Shown here one piece after another: positions 28,329 through 37,656 of a stretch of 64,000 nucleotides of DNA. The notes under the pieces were generated by a model. That model was given only the letters and a program-made list of their open reading frames with translations, searched no databases and was not told the origin of the DNA. Source of the stretch: Cytophagaceae bacterium (lineage in GTDB: Bacteria; Bacteroidota; Bacteroidia; Cytophagales; Spirosomataceae). Positions within the stretch are counted from its first letter, which is position 1. Each line of letters starts with the position of its first letter. The stretch is taken from the NCBI GenBank assembly GCA_016722655.1, contig JADKIR010000004.1, positions 1,178,001 to 1,242,000 on the forward strand, read 5' to 3'. Position numbers and translations under genes: made by a program.

Positions 28329-29783
28329 ATGGCAAAAATCGTCGTTTTGGGTGCGGGTATTGCAGGACATGTTGCTGCGTCCCATTTAAGAAGAAAATTA
28401 AACAAACAACATCAGGTAGTTGTAGTTTCTCCAAATTCTAACTACCAATGGATTCCATCCAATATTTGGGTAGGGGTTGGTAGAATGAAACCGGAGGATG
28501 TGTATTTCCCATTGGCACCTCTTTATGCCAGAAAAAACATAGATTTTATCCAGGCAAAAGTTGTTGACTTCTATCCCGAAGGCGATAAGGATTCAGAAAA
28601 ACCTTTTGTTACTGCGGAATATGTCTTAGGAGAAAAAAAAGGACAGGTTATCAAAGTTAACTATGACTATCTGATCAATGCAACAGGCCCAAAACTCAAT
28701 TTTGAAGGTACCGAAGGTCTTAATCCTGGCACCAACAGAGCTTATTCTGTATGTACCTATTCACATGCTGCACATGCCTGGGAAGGTTTGGAAGCTCTTA
28801 TAGCCAGAATGAAAAAAGGTGAGAAAACCAAAATTTTGATTGGTACAGGACATGCGAGAGCTACCTGCCAGGGTGCTGCATTTGAATACATTCTGAATGT
28901 TGAACAGGATCTGAGAATGCATAAAGTAAGAGATATGGCCGAAATAACCTGGATTTCGAATGAATACAAATTGGGCGATTTCGGTATTGACGGTATGACA
29001 ATGGGCACAGGTAAAAATCAAATGACCTCCCACGAGATGATAGAGATGTTTTTTGAAGACCGGGGAATAAAATGGATACTTGGGGCCGGAATCAATAAAG
29101 TTGAAGATGGAGTTGCTCATTATGAAACACTTGACGGAGATTATAAATCTGAAAATTTTGATTTTGGCATGTTGATTCCTGCATTTGCAGGTCATGGTTT
29201 TAAAGCCTACGATAAAACCGGAATTGATGTCACTGATAAACTTTTCAAGGGTTTTATGATAGTTGATGCGGACTATACTCCGAAACCATATGAAGAATGG
29301 ACAGTACAAGACTGGCCGGAAACCTACCAAAACCCTTCCTATAAAAATATTTTCGCTCCGGGAATTGCATTTGCACCGCCTCATGCAATTTCTAAGCCAC
29401 GAAAAAGCAAAAATGGTACTGAAATTTATCCTTCTCCACCCCGAACCGGTATGCCATCGGGTATTACTGCCAAGCTGGTTGCCGATAATATTATAGATTT
29501 GATAAATCATGGCGATAAAGAGCTGCACCATAAAGGCTCACTTGGGCACATGGGGGCGGCATGTATCGCTTCGGCAGGCTTTGGAATTTTTGATGGAAGT
29601 GCCGTTAGTATTACCACTTATCCAATCGTTCCTGATTATAAAAAATATCCTGAAACTGGTCGGGTTCAGTCAAAAACCTTCGGGGAAATTGGACTGGCAG
29701 GGCACTGGCTCAAACTAGCATTACACTACGCGTTTTTATACAAAGCTAAAATGAAACCTTTCTGGTGGTTAATCCCTGAATAA
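28329..29783 (+). CDS. Sulfide:quinone oxidoreductase-like FAD-dependent oxidoreductase
   Basis: A 484-residue flavoprotein with the FAD motif KIVVLGAGIAGHVAASHL at residues 3-20 and a second glycine motif GTGHA near 172-176. Three cysteines sit at 142 (SVCTYS), 180 (RATCQG) and 412 (AACIAS), a spacing like the three redox cysteines of sulfide:quinone oxidoreductases. It also has TGPKLNFEG at 119-127 and HPPH-like PPHAISKP in the C-terminal half. It probably oxidises sulfide or polysulfide to quinone at the membrane; NDH-2-type activity is the main alternative. I start at 28329 because MAKIVVLG is the conserved opening. A tiny ORF follows immediately. Confidence 0.82.
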   Translation: MAKIVVLGAGIAGHVAASHLRRKLNKQHQVVVVSPNSNYQWIPSNIWVGVGRMKPEDVYFPLAPLYARKNIDFIQAKVVDFYPEGDKDSEKPFVTAEYVLGEKKGQVIKVNYDYLINATGPKLNFEGTEGLNPGTNRAYSVCTYSHAAHAWEGLEALIARMKKGEKTKILIGTGHARATCQGAAFEYILNVEQDLRMHKVRDMAEITWISNEYKLGDFGIDGMTMGTGKNQMTSHEMIEMFFEDRGIKWILGAGINKVEDGVAHYETLDGDYKSENFDFGMLIPAFAGHGFKAYDKTGIDVTDKLFKGFMIVDADYTPKPYEEWTVQDWPETYQNPSYKNIFAPGIAFAPPHAISKPRKSKNGTEIYPSPPRTGMPSGITAKLVADNIIDLINHGDKELHHKGSLGHMGAACIASAGFGIFDGSAVSITTYPIVPDYKKYPETGRVQSKTFGEIGLAGHWLKLALHYAFLYKAKMKPFWWLIPE

Positions 29784-29784
29784 T

Positions 29785-29916
29785 ATGGCAAAAAAATTTA
29801 CCGGGACTCAAAAATTTTTGATGAGAAACCCAATAATTCAATTTATAAGATTTATAGTACTGAGTTTAAAAATCATGATCATCGTGGCTGGTGAACATGG
29901 AGGAACACGTCCTTAA
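29785..29916 (+). CDS. Small 43-residue membrane-associated protein ending GEHGGTRP
   Basis: Starts one base after the stop of the flavoprotein gene. It encodes MAKKFTGTQKFLMRNPIIQF followed by a hydrophobic stretch IRFIVLSLKIMIIV and a tail AGEHGGTRP before TAA. The basic N-terminus, single amphipathic/hydrophobic helix and Gly-rich end suggest a membrane-attached microprotein. The absence of a gap implies translational coupling with the sulfide:quinone oxidoreductase-like gene, and a role as a membrane partner is inferred. I do not know a named family. It is too short for most gene callers. Confidence 0.6.
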   Translation: MAKKFTGTQKFLMRNPIIQFIRFIVLSLKIMIIVAGEHGGTRP

Positions 29917-30034
29917 AATTTATTTTTATTGCTTTTTCTTTTTTTAAGGAAACAAACTTCGTTTTTCCTTATGACAAAAATCATCGTTTGATATCTACAA
30001 ATGTATGATTATTGCAAATGAACGATTTTCCATA

Positions 30035-30445
30035 ATGCTGAATATCGGTCTAAAATATAAAAGATGGGTGGCTATCTGCTTGCTGACGTTGCTCAGTTGG
30101 CAAATAGTTTTTCAGTTCTCTTATATAGTTTATTGGAAAATCAACCAAAAAGCCATCACAAATTTGTTTTGTGAAAACAAAAACAAACCTATGTTGCATT
30201 GTGATGGCAATTGCTACCTGAAAAAACAACTCGAAAAAGCGGAAAGTAACAAAAATAAGCTTCCTCCTGTCCTAAAAAAGCTTAGGTTTGAAACTGAAAC
30301 TACCCTTGAAGACTATTTTGTTTTTGAAAAGAAACCACAAAATGTAATTGGTAATTCTTCAGAAAAACTACCTTTTAATTCATTTATATTTTTACCCAAA
30401 TCCTGCCGAAACCAGGTATTTCACCCTCCTTGTGATATAGTGTAA
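30035..30445 (+). CDS. Small membrane protein with CDGNC motif upstream of the copper-type TonB receptor
   Basis: A 136-residue protein (start at MLNIGLKYKRW; a longer reading begins ten codons earlier) with one N-terminal membrane helix (about residues 10-33) and a short extracytoplasmic part containing three cysteines in LFCENKNKPMLHCDGNCYLKK. Such a CxxxC pair could bind copper or form a disulfide. It lies 138 bp upstream of the OprC-like receptor on the same strand with no terminator between. A role in copper handling is inferred from that context only. Confidence 0.6.
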   Translation: MLNIGLKYKRWVAICLLTLLSWQIVFQFSYIVYWKINQKAITNLFCENKNKPMLHCDGNCYLKKQLEKAESNKNKLPPVLKKLRFETETTLEDYFVFEKKPQNVIGNSSEKLPFNSFIFLPKSCRNQVFHPPCDIV

Positions 30446-30583
30446 TCTTCTTATTTGGATTTTAAAATTCCAATCATTTACATTTTTATGGATTTTTTAT
30501 AAAAATCAAATTATAAACCTATTAATAATAGTTTTGTGAAAAAGATTTTTTGAAAAATCCACAATTTATCTATATCATAAATC

Positions 30584-32815
30584 ATGAGAAAAATATTTAT
30601 TTTCCTGATAGCTATGGCTATTGGAACTATTGCCAATGCACAAACCTTGACACTTACTATACTAGATAAAACCACTGGTAAACCTGTTGAAAAAGTATCT
30701 TATTACGCTGATAACCAATCTGGAGTATCTAACGAAAAAGGTGAGATTATACTTCCGGCGACTGATATTAAGTTTTTGAAACTTTCACACATCAGCTATG
30801 GTAATCATACTTTTACCGGAAAAGTACTAAAAGAAATGCTTTCATCCGGAAAAATCCTTTTCACCGAAAACGTTTTAACTACCTTGAATTCGATTTCGGT
30901 TTATGCCTTAAAAGAACGCAATCCCAAAGCATCCATCAGTCTTCAAAATGCCGACTGGGTGCATCACGATGCAGGATCGGTTCTGAAACAAATCCCGGGA
31001 TTTGATGCCATCAAAAAAAGTCCGGCATTTGGTTTTGACCCTACTTTCAGGGGCTTCAAACTCGACCAGCTCAATATCGTTAACGATGGCTGTATGTGTG
31101 CTACTGCGGCTTGTCCCAATCGCATGGATCCACCTACCAGTCAAATTGCCATCAACCAAATTCAGGAAATTGAAGTCATAAAAGGGCCTCATTCTTTCCG
31201 TTTTGGCCCGGGAATGGGTGCGGTTGTAAATTTCAAAATGCTTGACCCGGAGTTTTCATCTGGCTTAACTCAATTCGGCAGGATTACTGGTGGCTATGAA
31301 TCCAACGGTGGTGTGTATAGGACTGAAGGCCAAATTGGCTTGAGAGGGAAAAGAATTTCTACTTCACTCAATGGCTCCTACTCAAAAGGCGGTGATTATA
31401 AAGCCGGAAACGACTCTCTGGTGCAAGCTGACTTCTCCCGAGGCACATTTGGTATCATCACAGATATTGAAACAGCTAAAAATCAAGTGCTCAGCATCAA
31501 TGTAAACCGCAATTTTGCAAGAAATACAGACTTCCCGGTTTTGATGATGGACCTGCTCACCGATGACACCTGGATGACTCAGGGTAAATACAAAATTAGC
31601 CGTGATAACCATTGGTTTAAAGAATGGACCACCCAGGTTTCTGCAGGAATTGTGGATCACCTTATGGGAAATAAACTACGTAATAATGCAAGTATGCTGG
31701 CTCAAACCGATGCCAATACCAAAACCATTAATGCCCGTACAGAATTTCTGATTGAAAAAGCAAAGTCTAAATTCTTTGTTGGAGCCGATACCAAATATGA
31801 AACCATTTCAGGAAATCGTACCCGTGAAATGCTGATGGGGCCAAATAAAGGTAAAACTTTTACGGACTATATTTGGCAAGATGGTGAAGTAAGCCGTTAT
31901 GGAGTATTTGCTGACTCCTACCATCAATTTGGCAAAAACACCTTGAGTGTAGCTGCACGTGTTGATCAGGTAACCGGAAATGCCCGTACCCCTGCAGAGA
32001 CTTTTATGAAAAACTACACTACGCTAAAAAATTCTGATATTAATGTGAGTGCAAGTATAGGTATCAGTACCAAACTTACAGAAACCCTGACCGCAGGTGC
32101 ATGGTTGGGCAGAGGAGTAAGGTCAGCAAATATTTCAGAAAGGTTCATAAATTATCTGGCTATAGGTAAAGACCCCTATGAAATGTTGGGAAATCCTGAT
32201 TTAAAACCTGAAAATAATAATCAGCTGGACTTAAATCTTACTTACAAAACTGTTTCAACGATTCTTTCTTTTTCCGGGTATTATTCTATTGTTAGTGATT
32301 TTATTTCTTCGAAAATAGAACCTACGCTTAAACCTTTAATGACCGCTCCGGGAGTAAGAAGATATATCAATATCGACAAAGCAACTCTTTATGGCTTTGA
32401 GGCCAACTGGAGCCAGAGGTATGCCAAACTTTTGACACAGCAATTTACACTTGCTTATACTTATGGAGAAAATCATACCGACAAAATGCCTCTTCCCGAA
32501 ATCTCTCCAATGAATCTGAGATATACACTGGAAGCCGATCTGTTGAATAGCAGACTTCAGCCTTATGCTTCTTTGAGATATTCATTTAAGCAGGACAGAA
32601 TCGCAACCAATTTCGGTGAAGTAGCAACAGATGCATTTAAAGTTGTTGATTTCGGTCTTAAAGCAGCACCGATACATAACCTTCAAACCACGCTTTCTCT
32701 CACCAACGCTTTCAATGAAAACTACCGTGAGCATTTAAGCCGATTTATTTCTGTGGGTAAACCATTACTTTCACAAGGAAGGTCTTTTGTGGTCAATATT
32801 TCTTATTTGTTCTGA
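30584..32815 (+). CDS. TonB-dependent receptor of the OprC/NosA type (probable copper uptake)
   Basis: A 743-residue outer-membrane receptor. Signal peptide (1-20, ANAQ), a CarboxypepD-like regulatory segment (about 20-100), plug domain (about 115-220) and a 22-strand barrel ending SYLF. The plug contains DGCMCATAACPNRMDPPTSQ: Cys177 and Met181 form the CxxxM motif, and the barrel carries His359-Leu360-Met361, the HxM motif. Both are the Cu-binding ligands of Pseudomonas OprC. Cys170 and Cys172 are extra. The remainder of the plug has IQEIEVIKGPHSFRFGPG. Copper specificity is a strong inference from these motifs. A terminator follows at 32834. Confidence 0.9.
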   Translation: MRKIFIFLIAMAIGTIANAQTLTLTILDKTTGKPVEKVSYYADNQSGVSNEKGEIILPATDIKFLKLSHISYGNHTFTGKVLKEMLSSGKILFTENVLTTLNSISVYALKERNPKASISLQNADWVHHDAGSVLKQIPGFDAIKKSPAFGFDPTFRGFKLDQLNIVNDGCMCATAACPNRMDPPTSQIAINQIQEIEVIKGPHSFRFGPGMGAVVNFKMLDPEFSSGLTQFGRITGGYESNGGVYRTEGQIGLRGKRISTSLNGSYSKGGDYKAGNDSLVQADFSRGTFGIITDIETAKNQVLSINVNRNFARNTDFPVLMMDLLTDDTWMTQGKYKISRDNHWFKEWTTQVSAGIVDHLMGNKLRNNASMLAQTDANTKTINARTEFLIEKAKSKFFVGADTKYETISGNRTREMLMGPNKGKTFTDYIWQDGEVSRYGVFADSYHQFGKNTLSVAARVDQVTGNARTPAETFMKNYTTLKNSDINVSASIGISTKLTETLTAGAWLGRGVRSANISERFINYLAIGKDPYEMLGNPDLKPENNNQLDLNLTYKTVSTILSFSGYYSIVSDFISSKIEPTLKPLMTAPGVRRYINIDKATLYGFEANWSQRYAKLLTQQFTLAYTYGENHTDKMPLPEISPMNLRYTLEADLLNSRLQPYASLRYSFKQDRIATNFGEVATDAFKVVDFGLKAAPIHNLQTTLSLTNAFNENYREHLSRFISVGKPLLSQGRSFVVNISYLF

Positions 32816-32833
32816 CAACATAATTTTAATTTG

Positions 32834-32866
32834 AAGGCGGTAAAACTTACTTTACCGCCTTTTTTA
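32834..32866 (+). terminator. Rho-independent terminator after the TonB receptor
   Basis: Perfect stem AAGGCGGTAAA with TTTACCGCCTT and loop ACTTAC, followed by T residues. It separates the receptor from the next lipoprotein gene. Confidence 0.92.
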
Positions 32867-32953
32867 TTCAAAAAGCCATTTTACAGTAACATTCGGAAAG
32901 AAAATATAATATTAGATAACTCTTTTTCGTGTAAGGTGTAAAATTCCGGTTAA

Positions 32954-33925
32954 ATGAAAAATTACATTTTAATTCTTGTTTGGATTCCCATAATTTTTTC
33001 TTGTAAAAAAAAGAATATCCCGGATATTAATCAAAATTGCGAACTAGAAAAATCAATCTTGGAAAACATCCAGTTTTTCCCAAAAACGTATGCCATTAAC
33101 CAGGATATTTCTGCTCAAAGCTTAGACCCCAATTCTCAAAATATTATTAAATTGATTGGAACGCCTGGTCTGCATCCCGACTTTGGCAGTGGACTTTATG
33201 AAGGCAATCCCATGGGGATTCCATATGTGGTGGTTTGTGGAACTCAACCTTTGGTGTCCATTGAGTATCGAGGAAATAACTACGATGACAACTACAGAGA
33301 TGAAAGTGATGCAGGTCCATTCAGAATCCCACTCAATGCTCCTGTCGAAGGAGGAACTGCAGATGGAGACAAACACGTCCTAGCTGTGGACACTGATAAT
33401 TTGGTACTTTACGAACTTTATAATGCCACTAAAACCAAAACTTCATGGCAAGCCTCTGCCGGAGTAAAATGGGACCTGAAAAGCATCCCCTCACGCCCAA
33501 AAGGCTATACCTCTTGCGATGCGGCAGGGATGCCTATTTTTCCGCTTCTGGTTCGATATGAAGAAATCCTGAAAGGTGAAATTGACCATGCCATTCGTTT
33601 TACCCTTTCAAAGTCAAAGGTCACCAAAGGCTTTGTAAGCCCAGCAAATCATAAAGTCAACGGCACCAATACCAACTCCAATGCCCCAACACCGATGGGA
33701 CTGAGGCTTAGACTAAAAGCAGGTTACGATGTTTCGGGTTTTTCGAAAGAAAACCAGATCATTTTGAAAGCCATGAAAAAATATGGCCTCATGCTCACCG
33801 ACATCGGCTCCGACATGTTTATCACAGGTGCTCCTGATGACAGATGGAACAACGATGATTTACATCAGCTCGCCAATGTAAAAGCCTCCGATTTTGAAGT
33901 GGTCAAAATGGGAAATGTTGAATGA
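32954..33925 (+). CDS. Lipoprotein of unknown function
   Basis: A 323-residue protein with a clear lipobox (IPIIFSC, Cys17). The mature part has PDFGSGLYEGNPMGIPYVVV near the N-terminus, HAIRFTLSKSKVTKGFVSPA in the middle and GLMLTDIGSDMFITGAPDDR toward the C-terminus. That last region resembles a family of secreted proteins in actinobacteria and bacteroidetes that ends in a -D-R-W-x-(D/N)-D-(D/E)-L- motif; here DDRWNNDDLHQL. No biochemical role is known to me. The following gene starts about 30 bp later. Confidence 0.7.
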   Translation: MKNYILILVWIPIIFSCKKKNIPDINQNCELEKSILENIQFFPKTYAINQDISAQSLDPNSQNIIKLIGTPGLHPDFGSGLYEGNPMGIPYVVVCGTQPLVSIEYRGNNYDDNYRDESDAGPFRIPLNAPVEGGTADGDKHVLAVDTDNLVLYELYNATKTKTSWQASAGVKWDLKSIPSRPKGYTSCDAAGMPIFPLLVRYEEILKGEIDHAIRFTLSKSKVTKGFVSPANHKVNGTNTNSNAPTPMGLRLRLKAGYDVSGFSKENQIILKAMKKYGLMLTDIGSDMFITGAPDDRWNNDDLHQLANVKASDFEVVKMGNVE

Positions 33926-33955
33926 TAATGAGTAATTTTATTCAAAAAATTGCCC

Positions 33956-34764
33956 TTGAAAAAATTCTTTCAAATCATATTATTTTGCCTGTTTCCCCTA
34001 TTGACATTCGGCCAAAAACCTAAAGTCATCGCATTTTTCACAGCCAAAAACGACCAGGCTCATATAAGTTTTGTAAGCGAAGCCAACAAATGGTTTAATA
34101 AAATATCCACAAAACGTAGTTTCTCCTATGATACTACCAGCCATTGGGATAATCTCAATACCGAATTCCTTTCAAAATATCAACTCGTAATTTACCTGGA
34201 TACCCGCCCCGAAGTCCTCGAACAACGGCTGGCATTCCAAAAATATATCGAAGAAGGCGGTGCCTGGATCGGCTTTCATTTTTCAGCCTTTGCACTCAAC
34301 AATTCCAAATATCCCCAAGATTGGGACTGGTACCACAATAAGTTTCTGGGCTCGGGTCAATACAAAAGCAACACCTGGAGGCCTACCTCGGCCATCCTTA
34401 AAATAGAGGACAAAAATCACCCGACCAGCAAAAACATCCCTGAAATCTTCCACTCGTCGCCCAACGAATGGTACCGGTGGGAAAATGACCTCAGACAAAA
34501 TCCTGACATTAAAGTACTATTGTCCATCGACCCGAAGAGTTTTCCACTGGAACCGGACCCAAACCCCATGAAATCTGGCATTCAGGCGACTATCCGGTAG
34601 TTTGGACCAACACCCGCTTCCGAATGGTTTATTTCAACATGGGCCACAATGATATCGACTACGAAAACGGCACAAAACGTGAGCTATCCCATACTTTTGA
34701 AATCAAAACCCAAAACCAACTGGTCATTAATACCGTTTCGTGGTTATTAAAATCAGGGAGATAA
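33956..34764 (+). pseudogene. ThuA-like domain protein, interrupted by a one-base deletion near 34550
   Basis: A TTG-started gene (MKKFFQIILFCLFPLLTFGQ signal peptide) encoding a ThuA-like (class I glutamine amidotransferase-like) exported protein with HISFVSEANKWFN, GAWIGFHFSAFA and YPQDWDWYHNKFLG. The frame breaks at 34549-34550: reading on after one extra G gives PHEIWHSGDYPVVWTNTRF, RMVYFNMGHNDIDYE and VINTVSWLLKSGR then TAA at 34764, which completes the family. The first frame otherwise stops at 34600. The deletion is in a short G run, so a sequencing error is as likely as decay. ThuA relatives act on sugars; no role is assigned. Confidence 0.8.
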
Positions 34765-34770
34765 TTTGGC

Positions 34771-34866
34771 GGCCTCACGCTGGGGCGTGACCGGGCTATT
34801 CACTACAAGTCCGACTCTCGCACATCCCAGCCGCACTGCGGGCTTTCCGTTGCTATCCCTTGCCGA
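34771..34866 (+). repeat. Dispersed extragenic repeat, copy 1
   Basis: About 96 bp: two small hairpins (CACGC..GCGTG and CCGCACTGCGG) around GTGACCGGGCTATTCACTAC and GGGCTTTCCGTTGCTATCCC. It is about 85% identical to copy 2 at 38480 and is also present at 45845 in opposite orientation. It lies between two convergent genes and supplies the stop codon of the AAA ATPase gene. Confidence 0.85.
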
Positions 34867-36325
34867 TGTGTATTTCCGGTTTGGCTTCCTTTTGCTTCCA
34901 ATATTCCTGTATCGCCAATTGCGAGCAATATTCCTGAAACTGAGCCGGGGTTTCTTTCTGATTGGTGGCAATATGAGCTTGTACGTTATTCATTGCGGTT
35001 TCAAATTCGCCCAAAATCCTGCCGGCCATCTGTATTTTATTTTCGGTTAACATATAGGTCAATTCAATTGCCCTGTCAATCCGTCCGGGACGCGACGAAA
35101 TAAATGTAGGGGTTCCGTCTTCAAGCGTGGTGGGTTGCCCAATGGCCTGGTCAATTTTTGTGATATCATTGGTTGTAATAATCGTAAAAACCCCATTTGA
35201 TTTATCTACCCCATCGATACAGTTGAGCAGGGTATCAAAGGTCAATGGCGAAAATCTGCCCGAACCTCCCCCATTTTCCTGCCCGTTATCTTTTTCGTCA
35301 CCGTCAAATAAATGGCTCATCATGGCCGTATTTTGCATAATATTCTTGCGGCCATGAAATACGTTATCAATATCTTCAATAAGTGCAATACAAGGCACAT
35401 TTAGCTGCATATTTCTCCAGGCGGTAAGCATATCCTGGTTGCTCATCTGCGAAAGTTGATACACATACACCGGCATATTCAGGTCTTCAGCAAAAGCACG
35501 GGCAAGAGCAGTCTTTCCTGTGCCGGGAGGGCCATAAAGCAACCAGCCTCGTTTCCAGGGAATATTCTTTTCTTTGTACCAATCTTTACTTTTTACCCAT
35601 AGTGCAATCACTTCTATGAGTTTTTTAACCTCATCGGGAAAATACAAATTATCCAGAGCACTTCCTTGGGTGGTAAGTTCCCGACCAATTTCATCCGCCG
35701 AAACTCCCAGGAGGCGGTATTGGTTCTGGCGATACCATGAATATCCCACGTTATTTTTGTATAAATAAGCATGATTATCGTTTTCCCTGCTTGGCAGATA
35801 AAAAATATCAAAACGGTTGGCCGATTCTTCGGCTTCTTCAATCTGCCAGCTGATATTATTTCGTTTTTGAGCAGCTTCTTTTACAATCGCATCAATATCA
35901 ATCGTACCTCGTAAACAAGTAATCACCGAAAATATTTTGGTGCTGTTGATGCCTGACTGAGTAGTGTCGGTTTGTGGTTTTTCTTTGGGTTGACTAAATA
36001 AAAAAGGAATCCTTACAAAGCCAAGATATCTTTTTTTAGAAAGGAAGAAAATGGTGTTCTGTCCAAACTTTTCAAATGCAACCAAACCAAACTTCCCATT
36101 TCTGTAAGTCTCATTACTGGCACCATACACTTTATCATAAGTATTGAGTTTCTTGTAGTGGGTCACCAAATAAGCGATAATTGCATCATGAGCATCTTCG
36201 GTACTTATCTCTACCCTTTGCACCAAAATGGCCGTAATTCGCCAAAGAATGTCCTTAATTTTGTCCCAAAAACCAATCACAACCCCAATAATCGCCCCAC
36301 CTTTCAAAAAATCCGGAATCAGCAT
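34853..36325 (-). CDS. AAA family ATPase, BCS1-like
   Basis: A 490-residue AAA ATPase. An N-terminal hydrophobic segment (about residues 9-20) precedes a BCS1-type N domain (VITCLRGTIDIDAIVKEA at 134-151). The AAA module has Walker A GPPGTGKT (265-272), Walker B IALIEDID (313-320) and a sensor/arginine-finger region with SSRPGRIDRAIELTY. BCS1 in mitochondria translocates the folded Rieske protein; bacterial relatives are uncharacterised. The last residues, HIGKG, and the TAG stop are encoded in the dispersed repeat. It is divergent from the 36520 gene. Confidence 0.82.
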   Translation of the reverse strand: MLIPDFLKGGAIIGVVIGFWDKIKDILWRITAILVQRVEISTEDAHDAIIAYLVTHYKKLNTYDKVYGASNETYRNGKFGLVAFEKFGQNTIFFLSKKRYLGFVRIPFLFSQPKEKPQTDTTQSGINSTKIFSVITCLRGTIDIDAIVKEAAQKRNNISWQIEEAEESANRFDIFYLPSRENDNHAYLYKNNVGYSWYRQNQYRLLGVSADEIGRELTTQGSALDNLYFPDEVKKLIEVIALWVKSKDWYKEKNIPWKRGWLLYGPPGTGKTALARAFAEDLNMPVYVYQLSQMSNQDMLTAWRNMQLNVPCIALIEDIDNVFHGRKNIMQNTAMMSHLFDGDEKDNGQENGGGSGRFSPLTFDTLLNCIDGVDKSNGVFTIITTNDITKIDQAIGQPTTLEDGTPTFISSRPGRIDRAIELTYMLTENKIQMAGRILGEFETAMNNVQAHIATNQKETPAQFQEYCSQLAIQEYWKQKEAKPEIHIGKG

Positions 36326-36519
36326 TTTTGCAATTAAATTTAATTCAATGCATTAGACTGCATTTTTTTAAATTGTTGCGGTTTCATTTGACTGATTTTT
36401 GATAATGATTTGTTAAAGGTTTTTCTAAATGTAAAAAGCCAACGTTATAAATTCACAACATTTATTCTTTTTTTTATTAGCATGATTTTTGTATTTTCTT
36501 CTGAAAGTCTCTATTTTAT

Positions 36520-37548
36520 ATGCTGAAATACACCCTCACAATACTTTTCACTAGTATTCATTTTTTCTGTTTTCCTCAATTAAAAAATAAAGATTATGAC
36601 TTTTATTCCTTCGATTTAAAACTTGATAAACATGTTTTCAATCTGGTTGAAGTCATTGATAACCGCGATTTTTCACATATCTATGGAAAAGAATATTTCC
36701 TTTCAAACGAGTTTAATTTAGTAAACCATACTGATTTTGCCCGAGAAGTTAAAGATTGGTACATTGAAAAATTCCCTGTCAATCCCAAATTACCGAATAT
36801 TGCAGTCAAGATTCAGGATATTTCTGTTTCTAAAAATCGGATAAATAATGATTTATCCAGTTGTACTGGAATGATTAATGTATATTTAGTTAAGAACGGC
36901 AAATATCAGTTAATTGCTGAATATGGAACAAAAATATATGGTAAGCCTGATAATTATCCTTATTCGGTTATGCACGATGTTTTCTCAATAATTAATGATG
37001 AATTGATAAATACAGTTGAAGAATATCCTGCTAGTGGGATTAATAACATTGAAACCATTTTTCAAAATGATTTCACAAAACCAGTTCCAGGGATTTATCG
37101 TTTTTATGAAGATTTCAAAACCGGGTTTCCCTCAGATTCCTTAACAAAAAAATACTACGATTTTTTGCCAAAAAATGAGAAAATGAATTTTCGATTGGGA
37201 AAATTAAAGAAAACCAAAATTTATTGGGAAGAAAAAGAGATTGAAGAAAATTTTTGGGGCTATTCTGACGGAGAAAATATTTTCATGAGGATTGATGGAA
37301 ACTTCTTTGTAAAAATCATGAAATATAACGATACTTTTTACTTTGACTTAAAAAATATAGACTTAAAAGACAAGAATCTTGCAAAAGCGGATTTAAAGAA
37401 ACTATTAACAACCGGTTTTTTTATTCACTTTTCACCGGATTTTATTCTTTCGACTGAAAACACTAAAAACTTAAATAATGACCTCTTCTTTACTCTAAAC
37501 AAAGAAAATGGTACTATTACTAAATTTAATAAAGCCAATAACAAATAA
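36520..37548 (+). CDS. Secreted protein of unknown function
   Basis: A 342-residue protein with a signal peptide (residues 1-19, CFPQ). No domain is recognised. It has a mixed alpha/beta composition with KIQDISVSKNRIN, YGTKIYGKPDNYPYSVMHD in the N-terminal half and WEEKEIEENFWGYSDGENIF in the C-terminal half, and is rich in Lys, Asn and Asp. It is probably periplasmic or outer-membrane associated. It stands alone; the neighbouring AAA gene is divergent. Confidence 0.6.
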   Translation: MLKYTLTILFTSIHFFCFPQLKNKDYDFYSFDLKLDKHVFNLVEVIDNRDFSHIYGKEYFLSNEFNLVNHTDFAREVKDWYIEKFPVNPKLPNIAVKIQDISVSKNRINNDLSSCTGMINVYLVKNGKYQLIAEYGTKIYGKPDNYPYSVMHDVFSIINDELINTVEEYPASGINNIETIFQNDFTKPVPGIYRFYEDFKTGFPSDSLTKKYYDFLPKNEKMNFRLGKLKKTKIYWEEKEIEENFWGYSDGENIFMRIDGNFFVKIMKYNDTFYFDLKNIDLKDKNLAKADLKKLLTTGFFIHFSPDFILSTENTKNLNNDLFFTLNKENGTITKFNKANNK

Positions 37549-37656
37549 AATATTTCAAATATAGCGTGAGGATCAATTCACTTTTAAAATTATTAATTCC
37601 GTAAAAAACCAAATAGAGAAACAAAAATATCTTCTACTTTTAAAAAAAACAGACCA

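Noticed and set aside
28761..29531. 256-codon frame antisense to the SQR-like gene
   Set aside because: Shadow frame; Ile/Phe/Cys-rich composition with no family features, while the opposite strand encodes an obvious flavoprotein.
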